Shown here piece by piece: positions 34,045 to 45,634 of a DNA stretch of 64,000 nt. The stretch is from Polytrichum commune (Eukaryota; Streptophyta; Polytrichopsida; Polytrichales; Polytrichaceae), in NCBI GenBank assembly GCA_950295325.1, contig OX485803.1:2544001-2608000 (forward strand), in the 5' to 3' direction. Positions within the stretch are counted from its first letter, which is position 1, and each line of letters opens with the position of its first letter. The position numbers and the translations under genes are program-made. The notes under the pieces are model-generated. The model was given only the letters and a program-made list of their open reading frames with translations. It searched no databases and was not told where the DNA came from.

Positions 34045-36354
34045 GAGAATTTACACTAATGGCAACACCACAGTCGTCTTTCTTTTCTTGCAAAGAGATA
34101 TTCTCTATGCTAAATGTTTCTTTGTTAAGTTGAATTCATTCTAGGCAATGGGCTTAGTATACAGGAGGGGGCTATATGATAGGAGTTCGTTGGGTTTCTG
34201 ATCTATATTTTAATGAAGTGAAACAAATGTCACTTCATAAATGTTTGGAAACACCTGCAAAACATATTGATCTTCAAACCTCGCCAGTTCCTAAGGCATA
34301 TGCAACATCGTAATAAGCCAAGCCCAATCTATTGTGACTACATAAAACTTGAAAAGATTGAGGGGCATGGGTGATGAGGCTATTGACGTTGAGCCTTTCA
34401 AAACAAACCAACCATTAAAAATGGATGAATGGTGTGAGACATTTATTCATATGCATGGGTGTAACATATCTTGACGATGCATCTTCATACTAGAATAGTA
34501 GATGGAAACAACAAGGTGGCATGCATGGAGGTTGGCTTGGACCATGATGGGACCACATTGAAACATCATAATTTATATGCACATATGCATTGTAATGGGC
34601 TAGGATGACACGGGTCCAAGCTAGTATTGTACATTAGACATTGTCTCTTGGAATGTGCTATTGTGTAAACCCAGGGTCCAAGTTACATGCACAACCTAAG
34701 TTTATGGAGTTGTTAACTTTGTTCTTTTGAGAGAATAAAATTGCATTTGTAATAATTGATGGCGTCATTCCCAAATCAAATTTCCACATATCAAAATGTT
34801 CCAACGTCTAGGTGGAATGTTCATACATTGGCATCATGGAGCCATTGACCTACATTGAGACAGAGCTCAAATGTACAAGTTCCAAGTCTTCCTCATCTAT
34901 TGACATGAGTGAGGTTGACAACATATTGGAATCTAATGGACTTGTATATTCATTTATATCAATGCACCTCTTTGATGCAATGTCTATATGCATGTTGCCC
35001 ATCATCATACTTATGACCTCCGACATTGTAGGGTGGTTTGATGCTTGTAATGCATGCACTATAGCCCGAGATTGATCATCCGCATGATGTTGTCTTTTGA
35101 TGTTTCATCGTGTTTCAATTTTTCATCAACCATATTTCAAACCTGATGGATATCCTTTAGTTTCCAAGCCTACATTGAAACAAATGGATTTCATATTAAA
35201 ACCAAGAAGGTTCTACACATTCAATAAATCATACAAAGACATTGTTCTTGTCACAAATAAGTCATGTAATTATAATCACGTTTTATCATGAGCAAAGGAA
35301 AAGAATGCATCAAAGACTTGAAAGACAAACTTCAAGATTCTTAAACACTCAAGTAATCGACACAATGCATAGAATGTATAAAACCTAAACAATATACCCA
35401 ACACTAATAACCAAAGACATAACTTTTGCATGATTCTTGGACCAAAAATGATATTATGAAGGTTGTATTATGGTGAATAGTATGGAGCTTTGAAAGTACT
35501 CTTAAGAATAATGATCTGATTGATTTATGCTAAGAAATGTGAGAAATGTAAATACTCTTTTTTAAAAATAGAAATGTGAGAATTGGTCTATGTGCAAAAG
35601 GCTATCATGAAATCAAGAACCAAGTTCATATGGCTTCTTGTTTTTAATAGGTAAATGAATGACTTTAAGGTTGGTCATTGTTTCAAATCAAAACATAAAC
35701 CTCTAAAATGAGGATAAGTATATTCTTTAAAGTTTTGTTTCTAGTAGAAATTGAATTAGCCAATCAAGCCAAATGTCAAGTAATCTCAACAAAATTTGTT
35801 ATTAAATGGATATATAATAAGGGCCGGTTTACACTACGGTGGAGAAGGCCTCCGGTCGGTCAAGAATGCTTGGCCAAGACATGGTTATATGAGGCAAATG
35901 GTGGATGTGCCGGAGAAGAATTAAAGGCAATAAAATATTTCTTAAGGAGTCTTGACCAGTTGAAGTCTAAACACCTAGAGGAGAAGTTTAGCGGAGAAGT
36001 CCACCGGAGAAGTCCACCGGTGAAGAGAAGTTCACCTAATGGTGAAGATTTTTTGTGATAAAAAACCATAATTCTCTACATTCACATTGCATCAAAAGAT
36101 TTCAACAAGAATTGTGTTCATAAGAATTGTGTAATATAATGTTCAATTTTATTCAAAAGATAATGAAAATTGCCAAATTGCCAATTATCAAGTTTGGCCC
36201 ATGTAGGAAATAAATGTCTCCTTGGGTGTTTAAGAATGAAGAGGGGAAAACCCATACACATTAGACAACGTACTACTCTTTGGTATTATTTAAGACATGC
36301 TCTCATCTTAATCATCCTCATCAATTTCTCTCTTCTTATCTTTGATCTTCAATC

Positions 36355-36639
36355 ATGGATAATCGAAGAAGAGAGATTTTGTGCTCTCTTATGATCTTTA
36401 TGGTTTTGAAGTATTTTATCGTTTCAACTATGGCGATACAAAAAACCATCATGTATCACCATAATGCTTCAATTATGATGATGGCATATTTTGTGTTTGG
36501 GAGCAAGGAGAGGGTGGTGTGGAAATTTGACCGGCCAAGTGGATATGTGTCACAATTTCTTCTTGGATCATATAATGCAAAAATGTTCAAAGACTGTGTA
36601 CGGGTGAGTAGACCTACTTTTTTTCATGTCATTTTTTAA
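36355..36639 (+). pseudogene. Truncated PIF/Harbinger-type transposase
   Basis: A 94-codon ORF starts with ATG at 36355. Its C-terminal part (A-K-M-F-K-D-C-V-R-V-S-R-P-T-F-F) matches the conserved entry into Harbinger nuclease proteins, where a phrase such as F-R-M-S-R-x-T-F precedes the catalytic domain. The frame then ends at a stop, and no DDE domain follows before the right terminal repeat, so about three quarters of the expected protein is missing. The assignment is supported more by the surrounding element than by the ORF alone. Confidence 0.65.
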
Positions 36640-36731
36640 TTTATTTATGGCTACTACCAAACTGAAATTGTGAGTAACCAGCCATTGCGAAAAAAAATTG
36701 CACAAAAAAAATCGCTAAGGAGCTACTACAG

Positions 36732-36733
<2 letters not shown>

Positions 36734-36801
<68 letters not shown>
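36734..36801. repeat. (GA)n microsatellite
   Basis: About 33 uninterrupted GA dinucleotides inside the Harbinger element. A second run, (TA)n(GA)n, is at 42954-43011. Confidence 0.95.
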
Positions 36802-36803
<2 letters not shown>

Positions 36804-37127
36804 CTTGCCAACACCTTAGGTTTTGAAAAAAACCAGATCTGAAATCTACGGTCCATATCTGTTTTTGAAAATTAATTTCTTATTGAGTTGGGCTTCTTGA
36901 GGCCGGACAAGAAACTCCTCCTCCGGAGAAGCCCAACTCCAAAAAGTGCCGCCATGTAGGCGGCCATGTCATTTTATCATCCATGAGAAAAGTTCACCAC
37001 CATTGTTTTCTTCAACGAGTGTAAACATCCACCGGTCAAGAGTTGCATTTTCGACCAATCACAATTGAGAAACGCCCCTTTTTTCATGACCGGTGGACTT
37101 CTCCACCGTAGTGTAAACCGGCCCTAA

Positions 37128-37850
37128 GTTTTATTTCTCGCATATGCATGTGACCTTAAAGTCACGTTTCACACCTCTGCTTGGTATGTCAATGCTTCCA
37201 CATCATTTTGGGGAGAGGATTTCATTTGAAGCAAACTCTTCATGAGTGTTCGAATGAACTACTTAATAAACAAAAGAGAAACCTTTGTGAACACTGGAGC
37301 CTCACATTACCACAACAATGTATTCATCTTATGGAAAATTATAGGTGTTATTACTTGTTGACATACAATGAATGTATTCATCATTGAGAGAAATAAATTT
37401 CTTGACAAAAAATATACATTTCATGTAAGAGATTAGTACGCACAAGATGGAATAATCAAATTAATTTAAAATTGAATGAAAGATTCCATCTTGAGTCCAT
37501 TTACAAAATTGTTACAAACAAAATATGTCATCATTTATGCATGATGTCACACCACCCTCTACCTCCATTCAAACTAACAAAGAATGATTATATTGGAAAA
37601 TTATGTGTCGGTGACATGTATAATTGTTCAACACTTTTATTTTGCACACATGCTGAACCATTGTGTCATGAAGTGTATTTGCATGTTAAATGGTTGGATA
37701 AATGCATTACCTTGACGATGGACTAATTGGAGGTTGATAATTTTGAGTTACGATCTTATTGTTAAACCCATCATATTATCATTGCTTATTAATTGTATTT
37801 CTCACAAACAATACATCAATCAAGGCTTTGATAGCATGTATAATGCATAC
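37128..37850. other. AT-rich sequence, possible decayed kinase 3' exons
   Basis: No intact gene is seen. If the minus-strand kinase pseudogene had downstream exons they should lie here, but I could not identify a convincing remnant. Confidence 0.35.
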
Positions 37851-38852
37851 CCATTTTGATAATATTTGTTCATCCGGCGGTTTGCTCCCATCAATACACC
37901 TCCTTCCACTTATAACTTCAAGGACAAGCATGCCAAAACTATAAACATCAAGTTTTGTTGAGACGTGAACAAAACTCCCATTTTCTGGAGACAAATACCC
38001 TCTACATAAAGATAAAAAAAACAATATTTATCTTGTTAGAGCACATTATTGTGGGTTGCTCCGTTATTTCACATTTTCATACTATATAATTTGGATACAA
38101 TTAAAGTAAAAGAAATCAATATTATGCAATGGTTGTCTATAACAATCAACATCAAATTCAAGGCACATGCAATGTATCTCATTAAAGTATATGATAAATC
38201 TAAAGATTCTCTTTTTCCTAGTATGCAATTACGCTTTTGAATCTCACAAAGTATTTTTTTCAATAATAACCTTTACAATGCTTATATACTTATAATTTTC
38301 ATTTTCATTATCATGTAATTCTTAAAATTTGAGAACTTGTTGTTTAATTTTTTGTACATTCAATGTACCAATTTTATGATGTTTTTCAAATCCATGTATA
38401 GTATTCATAGGTATTTGGCACAACATATTTGTATACTTCATATTCATTCTTACACATCTTATGAATACAAGATCCATTTCATCATAAAACATATATAATG
38501 GTTGGTTGTTAAGATGGACTAGCTTTGGAGTAGGTTCAAAGTTGACCCACATCCCCTTCCAAGTGTTTGCAACACAAACTTCCATACATAACTTAAACTC
38601 ACCTTGTCCCAGTCACCTCCATACTCAAATGAGTAACCTCATCATTGTGTGTAGGAAAAAGGAGCACCAAACCAAAATCTGCAATCTTTGGATCGAAATT
38701 GTTGTCAAGAAGAATATTTGGTGCTTTGATGCCGCGATGAATAATAGGTGGTTGCACTTCTTCATGAAGGTATGCAATACCACGAGCAATTCCCAATATA
38801 ATGTCATATCGTTTTGTCCATTCCAAACCGCTATCACTCACAGTAACACAAC
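37851..38852 (-). pseudogene. Receptor-like kinase fragment, catalytic Asp lost
   Basis: Two exons read on the minus strand. Exon 38852-38603 encodes [30 protein letters not shown] and A-D-F-G-L. It ends at a good donor (AAG|gtgagt). Exon 38001-37851 follows an acceptor (tatgtag|A) in phase and encodes G-Y-L-S-P-E-N, then D-V-Y-S-F-G-M-L-V-L-E-V-I-S-G-R-R. These are subdomains VI to X of a plant receptor-like kinase of the cysteine-rich/DUF26-related type. The catalytic loop reads H-R-G where active kinases have H-R-D, and the A-P-E motif reads S-P-E. No N-lobe, extracellular domain or C-terminal exon is seen, so it is a fragment. A second donor (TGG|gtatgc) ends the last exon. Confidence 0.8.
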
Positions 38853-40289
38853 CTGATTTATTTTTCCATGCACATGTAACATTGATGAGAAATGTATATG
38901 AGACATGAATACATTCATTGACATGAACAAATCTAGAAAATTCGGTCTCATGTATCATCCCCAGTTGTTTGCTAACTATTGCAAAACTCATTGATTAATC
39001 ATGTAGACTATCATCAATAGCCATATATACTAATATACTAATATTTTATAAATTTAGAGTTTCATCACATTAATTTGGACTACAACAAACAATACAATTT
39101 TTATTAATGTAAAGTGTTTATTTTAATAATGATATTGAACCCTTTCACATATCAATTCAAATACTATTCATTGGGTTCATAATCAATGAGGGCAACCCAA
39201 AACATTAATCGATATTTATTATCTTGTGTTCATTAACCTATATTACAATGTCCATTTCATGGGCAAACCATCGCCTCATATTGATAAATTTGGACATGTA
39301 CATACCACCCCAAATGAAAGTAGTGCCTATATTATAGTCCAACACCAAAGAAGCTATATAGACAAAAGAACTTACTGTTTCATGTCAATTGAGTTTGGTT
39401 TAATGAGTTCATAATAAGGGGCACATCCGTAATATAAAAAATAGAGGGGTTTGCTAGTGTGGCACCGTTTTTTTTTCTTATAGAATTATTTATCTTCACT
39501 CAAGAAAAGACACATCCTAGTTTGAAATCCAACTTTAAATTGGAGATCAACTTCAAGTTTTTAATTTACTTTGCCACTGGCAAGTGTTTTAGACTACAAG
39601 TTTTTTGACCACGACCCTAAGTACCATTAAAGCTTCTTGTGTGTGGATCTCTCTCCCCCTTTCATCAATTTTTCAAACCCATTGGATAGTGCTCCTGATC
39701 ACCAAAGGGCTTTCTAGTTGTACCTTAAACACTCCTTATGACAAACTAAAAAACAAGCAAACAACAAGTGTCATTCTTGACATTGTTAATCCAATCAAAG
39801 GTAAATCATACCCCATAATGCCTCTGCAAGATTTTTGTTCTCCACATATTCGTACATCAAGAAACTTAGTAGTGTGAGTGTAGAGCAGAGAGCAGAGTTT
39901 GGAGAGCGGAAATTTTGAATTATGGTGGGCGGTTTTCATAGAAGGGGTGCCTATGACCGTGGATTTTGGAGATACTTTAAATTCAATTTGTTGAAAAGAT
40001 ACCCCATTCCCATGGATATTATAACACAATCTAATTCGAGAAACAAATAGAACGTGAAGGAATGGAAGAATGTATTTGTTATCAAGGATCTTGTAGTATA
40101 GTTTTCAAAAGGTTTAGGGTTAAATTAGGGCTGACATCAATAATTGAAATCAAACATCAACATAAAATGAAGAAGGAGTTTAATGGGGTTTGTAAAAGAT
40201 ACATGGAAATTCAACAAATGAACTTATAAAAAACTTAAACATAAACAATATACATGAGATGGAGGTTTCAAACGCACGAGGCGTAGTCA
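38853..40289. other. AT-rich intergenic sequence
   Basis: No gene, terminal repeat or tandem repeat is convincing here. The first 150 bases would be intron of the kinase fragment. Confidence 0.4.
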
Positions 40290-41477
40290 ACAACTTGGAC
40301 TACTATGTCTATCACTATCCTCACCCCGCTCGGCCTCTATGTCTAGGAAATCCAATACTAGTTTGTTGAAAGGACGGGTGAGACTAGAAGGTGGGGACGG
40401 TGCTTCCGCCAAAAGATGGGCAAGATCAGCAGCATATGAAAAGAGCTCGAACGTCGTTGAAGGGGTTGCAAACATGTCCGCTTTATGGACACGAATTGGG
40501 CTCTCATTTTGAACTCTTAACATATAAGACGAGAAAACAAAAAAAAATGAGCACATGCCAAAATTCCAATCCGAAAAGATAGAAATGCAAGCAAACAAGT
40601 TAGAAGCCAAGAACGAACTTACGCACACAACAAATCAAAATTGTGCTTCGCCATCTTCCGGGGAGGAGGGTTGATGTCATTCATGACATTAAGAAAGACG
40701 GTGGTGCAATTTCTCAAGTCCACGACAATACAATCAACAGAGATATGCCAATCTTTGTCCAAGGAGTGATGCTTGTTAATGTGCCTCCACCAAACCGTCA
40801 ACCGATGGTTTCCCTCCCAAACGAAGAACATTTTGCCAGCAAGGTGAGCAAGGTCAAAGTTATTTTGGAGCATGGAATCGAATTCACATTCGGGCCTCCT
40901 ACCATAATGAACTCCAAGAGGCCCGAATGTCGTCGCATACATGCAACACCTCGTCAAGGTTGTTATAAGGAGAGACATACATAGCTCAGTCACCGTCACA
41001 GTAATCCATAACGAACTCATTTTCCAACCGAGCGACATGAACCTCGCTGATGGGCCGAACAAGTGGAAGACATCGCAAGCGGCGCGATGGAATAGAAAAA
41101 CGCGGCTTAATAAGAGGTTTGATTTGAACCCGGTGAATCACAGTATTAGAATCTTCTTTTTGCGATCTTTGAATCAAGAGCTTAGTCTCCTATGGATTGG
41201 ACTCATCAAGAGCACACAAAGAATCGAGTGGAACAGACGCATCATTCTATAAAGGTAAACACAAAACCATGAGATGGAGCCTAAATAAAACAAAATATAA
41301 AGAACCCGAGGTGATGATTGAAAAGAAAAAAGAAAAGTTTGATGAAGGCAACACATCTCTGCGTAACACATCAACTAATGTCCCAACTCCTACCACGGGA
41401 AGCTCCAATTGAACATTCCGATCCTCCGCCGAGGGCTCCTCTGATAGAATGATATCCATGGATTTAAATCGCTGCAC
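40290..41477 (-). pseudogene. Disrupted gene with a G-N-H-R motif, function unknown
   Basis: Read on the minus strand. From about 41471: M-D-I-I-L-S-E-E-P-S, then P-L-I-K-P-R-F-S-I-P-S-R-R-L-R, then Y-C-D-G-D followed by a stop and A-M-Y-V-S-P-Y-N-N-L-D-E-V. After a frameshift comes E-F-D-S-M-L-Q-N-N-F-D-L and F-F-V-W-E-G-N-H-R-L-T-V-W, then W-H-I-S-V-D-C-I-V-V-D. An intron (donor TGTGC|gtaagt near 40618, acceptor gttaag|A near 40512) joins in phase to V-Q-N-E-S-P-I-R-V and an acidic C-terminus ending S-P-S-C at 40290. At least three stops and one frameshift break it. The E-G-N-H-R-L pattern resembles the D-G-x-H-R motif of ParB/sulfiredoxin-fold proteins, which bind nucleotides; that is only a motif-level resemblance. 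Confidence 0.6.
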
Positions 41478-41549
41478 AAATTCAAGACAATTTAAACAAA
41501 AGCCTTAAAGATATATTGAAACCAGAAGGTTCCAGATTTCACCCAACCC

Positions 41550-41885
41550 ATTAACTTCAAAAATATCCACCCAACCAAACTAATAAAAAAAATTGGCCTC
41601 CTTATACAACAAACAAAAATTAACGACATACAAGCAACCTATCTAGACAATCAAAAACTCGTATGAAACCCCGAACCCCTTGACCCTCTCAGACCCGAGA
41701 GGGTTCCTACATGATCAACCCATTGACTTGGAACTATCCACCCAACCTTACACACTTAGAACATGGCCTCCTTATACTCCCACAAAGATTAAACACAAAG
41801 AAGCAACCCCTAAACCCCAACCTATGTACTCAATCAAAATCTGGTGTGAAACCCCGAACCCCTTGACCCTCTCGGACCACGTTTC
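41550..41885. repeat. Imperfect tandem duplication of about 180 bp
   Basis: Two copies share tatccacccaacc, tggcctccttatac, aagcaacc and the phrase gaaaccccgaaccccttgac (near 41664 and 41849). No coding function. Confidence 0.75.
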
Positions 41886-41899
41886 AACTGTTTGGATTG

Positions 41900-42470
41900 G
41901 CAACCAAGGGGGTGCCTACTTTACCTCACATGGTTCAAAGTTGGTCCCTCTTTTATTGGATAGAATCGTCCTTTTCAAAACCGGGGTTTTAAAACATGTG
42001 TGACCTCTCCTACATACATAACACTTAAATAATCATAAGTTTGGTGGACTTCTATGTGCCAGTCATTTGGGCCAAAGAAATTAGAGTTCTTAAATACCTC
42101 ATAAATCTTCAATTTTGTTGATTATTGAACCTAGAATAATTAAGAAAATTTGAACTTTGTAGTTTGATCTCTTCTTAAACATGTTATTTGGTGCTCACTC
42201 TTAGATCCACCCCTAACCACACACCACTTAAATATAGGGGTATGTTTAAGACAAATAACCAAATTAGACTTGCTTACCTTATTTTGCATGTGCCAAATAA
42301 ATTCTTTGACAAGATGTTCACCCAAGTGTGAGTATATTTTGAACCTGCATATAAAGATTTTTTCATAGTGGGGAATAAGTTATTGTGTAGAATCTCCATT
42401 GACCTTTGATACAAAAGGTATCCCACACGGTTTCTTGCATAATTCTTACAAAATTTAGGAAAATTAAATT
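41900..42470. repeat. Dispersed repeat, second copy
   Basis: Same orientation as 12900-13475, diverged by small substitutions and indels. No ORF. Confidence 0.7.
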
Positions 42471-42949
42471 TTGTTGTTGAATGAGAGTGATTGTTTTAAA
42501 TCCAAGCATAGATCCTCATAACGACACATTATAATACATATGAGTGAGGTTGTTCTTAAATGCATAAGTGCCAATATCTACACCCTAACTTGGACACCAT
42601 CAATTCAATAAGAAGTTGGAGGCACAAATAAAGACATTAGTACAAAGTGGTAATCCGTCAAAGTATGAACATTGCACTTTATGCCAAAACATAGAATATG
42701 CATATTATAGATATTAGGTTACGAAATTGGCATCAGGGTTAATAATCAAGATATTTTGTAATAAACACCTCTCAGTTGATACCCTAACAAAATCATTTGA
42801 GTCCTCTAAAAAGAGAAATGTGATTTGAAATTGTGGCAATTTAATACTTGCAACATGAATTTTTTATTTGCCAACATAGAGTGGTTTCATAAAGATTATG
42901 GTAATTGTTTGATAAAAATATGTTTGCAAGTTTTAAAACAATTGGAGGA

Positions 42950-43017
<68 letters not shown>

Positions 43018-44814
43018 AAGATATGAGCAACCTAATAGGCGAGGTGGATTAGCAATATTAATTATTAAATGTCTTCTAGAACGGACATTAATTTATTGTA
43101 TAACTTAAGAAGAATGAGCCAAAGCCACATCACACACCTTCACACCCACTCCAGCTCGATCTTTTTGGAGAATTAAAATCCAAGCTCATCATATGCGCAT
43201 GTTTTATTTTATTTTTGAAATTAGTTAGAGGGGACAAAAAGGGTCTACCCGCCAACTTGCAATGCACCCTCTAAAAGAGATGACTATCTTACATATCGGA
43301 TGAGCTTATGTGATGTTGAGACTCCTTGGTCATTATACAGTTATTTGTCTTAATCGGACACCTATATTTGATTGGTGTGTGGTGAGGTGAGGATCAAAGA
43401 ACAGCTCATAAAGACATATGTTTAAAAGATATTGAATCATATTATTTATATTAATAATCTACCCCACATTCAATAGTGAACACATTTTGGAGGACCTTTG
43501 TATTCTTTAAAAAATAAACCAAATGTGCATCTCGGATAACCATAACTAAATTAAAGAAGGTATGATTTTTGTTGATGCTTTATCGTAGATTTGCCAATGC
43601 ATCACAAGTTTTTTGTGTACATCTAATCGGTGGCAGTGTGTGGTGACAGTTGTTACTCCAATCGAAGTAACAACCCAATCAGAGGGATCAATGTCGAAGA
43701 TCGTAGAAACAACGTGTGATATAAAAAAAAGCTCTAATATATTAATTATAGATGAATTTTGCAAAATAATGTACATATAATATAGGGGCTTTTTAAATAA
43801 TGAAACATGTTTACATGTAAAATATCATCACATATAATGGCCTTTTTTTTATCTAGTCAATACATGTAAAATAGCGTGGAAACAATTACTAAGGGTAACG
43901 GGCTAGGGTAGGATATGCGCTAGTGGATGAAAAGAGGTAATTTTCTCTTGTATGAAGAGAGTTGTCCTTCATGAAAAAAAATGTTGCTTACAAAATCAAA
44001 AGAAAATGAGGTTTAAGAAACAGAATGCAGTGCAAGAAAAAAATGGACAACAATTGGGCTTTGAGAAAGAAAAAAATGGGGTGTAGTTTTAAAAACTAGT
44101 TACTTGGGGTATAAGTAAAATAAGGTGTTTTTAAATGATTCCACCAAAAACTAAATTACTGCTAGGGTGTATTAAAATACAAGCATTTACCTTTGTTTTG
44201 AAAAATATCATACCTTATAATATTGTATGCAAGGTAAATAACCCCCCGATAAATAAGTCATGTATGCACATGTATACAAAATATAAGAGGGAGTGAGCCC
44301 CCGAGATTACTTTAGTGCCTTCAAATAATGATCTTCTATCTCTTACAATTATACAAAGGCATCACATTCATCCATGCAAACCTTCTGAGTTGATCCTAAG
44401 TTGATCATTTCATCTCTCACAAAACCGCTCTTCATCCAAACTAAATTATCATAGCTTCATTTAAAATTCATCCATCGTATATAATAGTTGCTACTGCCAT
44501 AACGGGGGGGGGGGGGACGGGTTGCTCAAGGTACTTAATTTCTACCAAATTCCACATTGGCCATCTTTGGTTGTGTTGGCCAAGTAGTAAGAGGATTGAG
44601 GGTTAAGCCATCCTTCCGAAGAATAGTGTTCGGATGGGTGACCTTTTGTCATCCTCCAAACCAACATTCCAATCAAGATTAAAGCTAGAGCTTTAGCTCT
44701 AATTTTATCACTAATTTTATCACTAACTACTAACTCTATCTCATGTCTCATGTAACTAGAAGCTAAGGTGACCATAGCTAATGTGACTAGAAGCTAATGC
44801 AACCAAAGCTAATG
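42471..44814. other. Intergenic, repeat-rich, no gene seen
   Basis: It contains (TA)n(GA)n at 42954-43011, a 13-base G run at 44504-44516 and a 5S-like fragment at 44601-44655. Near 44700-44810 there is a small array of ctaatgtgactagaagctaa-type words. Confidence 0.5.
44601..44655 (+). repeat. 5S-rRNA-like fragment, possible 5S-derived SINE
   Basis: It contains ggttaagcc, then gaatagtgtt and cggatgggtgacct, in the order and spacing of the internal promoter elements and following stem of plant 5S rRNA (GTTAAGC, AGTAGTACT, GGATGGGTGACCT). The 5' half and the end of a true 5S gene are missing. A related copy is at 33395-33455. Confidence 0.45.
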
Positions 44815-45585
44815 CAAAGTAACATATAATATATAATAGTCATCCACATCAATCTCCTACAAATAATTTGAACCATGTTTTTTACCACATATACATGAAT
44901 ATATGATGATAGATCCCCGGACTTGTGGAACAAAGGTAAAGCTTGAACAGAGCAACTTTTAGGAAACCAAACCACCCTCATGATAAATTAGTGAAAGATG
45001 GGATTATTGTACATGAGCATACTCCTCATTCATCCAACATAGAAGCCCTAGAATAGCATGCAATTATGAGGTTGTTTTTTCATGTTTATTTGACATGGGA
45101 ATTCGTTTTAGAGACCTCAAATTAGTATACATGAGCTCATTTGAGATGAATTGGCAACATACCTATAGGGGGTCAAGTTTTTATGTTGGATGGATGAGAA
45201 GTACGATCATATACGAAATCCCTCTCCATAAGTTAGGTGTCACGGAACTTCATCCGACATGAAGAGAATGTCAAAATAAATGATAAAACCTTGGAATGCA
45301 TCCATCTGACAAGTTCTCATCTATCTATAAGATTTCATCCATCCGCTCCTCCTCCTCTTCCGCGGTCCATTTCCTTCTTGCTTTCTCCTTCGAGGAAGGA
45401 AGGAAGCAAGACAGGCGAAAGGGAGTGCAGAGCGGGCTAGAATCGCTGCATCCGTCTCTCCCGTATGCTCCAGCCATCCAAACACCACATCAAATTCCTA
45501 TACGCATCGGTAGCTAAATCCGGAAAACGATCCAGGGCTTTATTTTTGTGCAGATTTGCGCCAGATCGACCATTAGAAGGGTTGC
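44815..45585 (+). repeat. Third copy of the DUF247-array 3' flank, upstream of the DUF538 gene
   Basis: It matches 10010-10990 and 27510-28055 in the same orientation, through the pyrimidine-rich tccttcttgctttctccttc word and the cagatttgcgccagatcgac word. Homology ends about 50 bases before the DUF538 start codon. It probably contains the natural promoter and leader of the DUF538 gene. Confidence 0.75.
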
Positions 45586-45634
45586 AGACAAGGGTTGCAG
45601 ATAGGGGTTGGAGAATTCGGAGGGCGAGTGAGAG

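Larger units (their letters stand above)
32281..35817. other. Intergenic, no intact gene seen
   Basis: Many short ORFs are present but none has coding character or a recognisable motif. It includes a 5S-rRNA-like fragment near 33395-33455, an 8-base G run at 33707-33714 and a 17-base C run at 34028-34044. Confidence 0.5.
35821..37124 (+). mobile_element. PIF/Harbinger DNA transposon, 1.3 kb, internally deleted
   Basis: Both ends carry a perfect 27-bp inverted repeat beginning GGGCCGGTTTACACTACGG, which then continues imperfectly for about 10 more bases. It is flanked by TAA at 35818-35820 and 37125-37127, the 3-bp duplication of PIF/Harbinger elements. Subterminal ggagaagtccacc repeats occur at 35996-36020. 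Inside is a short transposase-like ORF (36355-36639), but the DDE nuclease is absent. A (GA)n run of about 68 bases lies at 36734-36801. The perfect repeats suggest fairly recent movement by a helper. Confidence 0.92.

Noticed and set aside
36641-36856. Minus-strand ORF with a long S-L repeat
   Set aside because: It is a translation of the (GA)n microsatellite.
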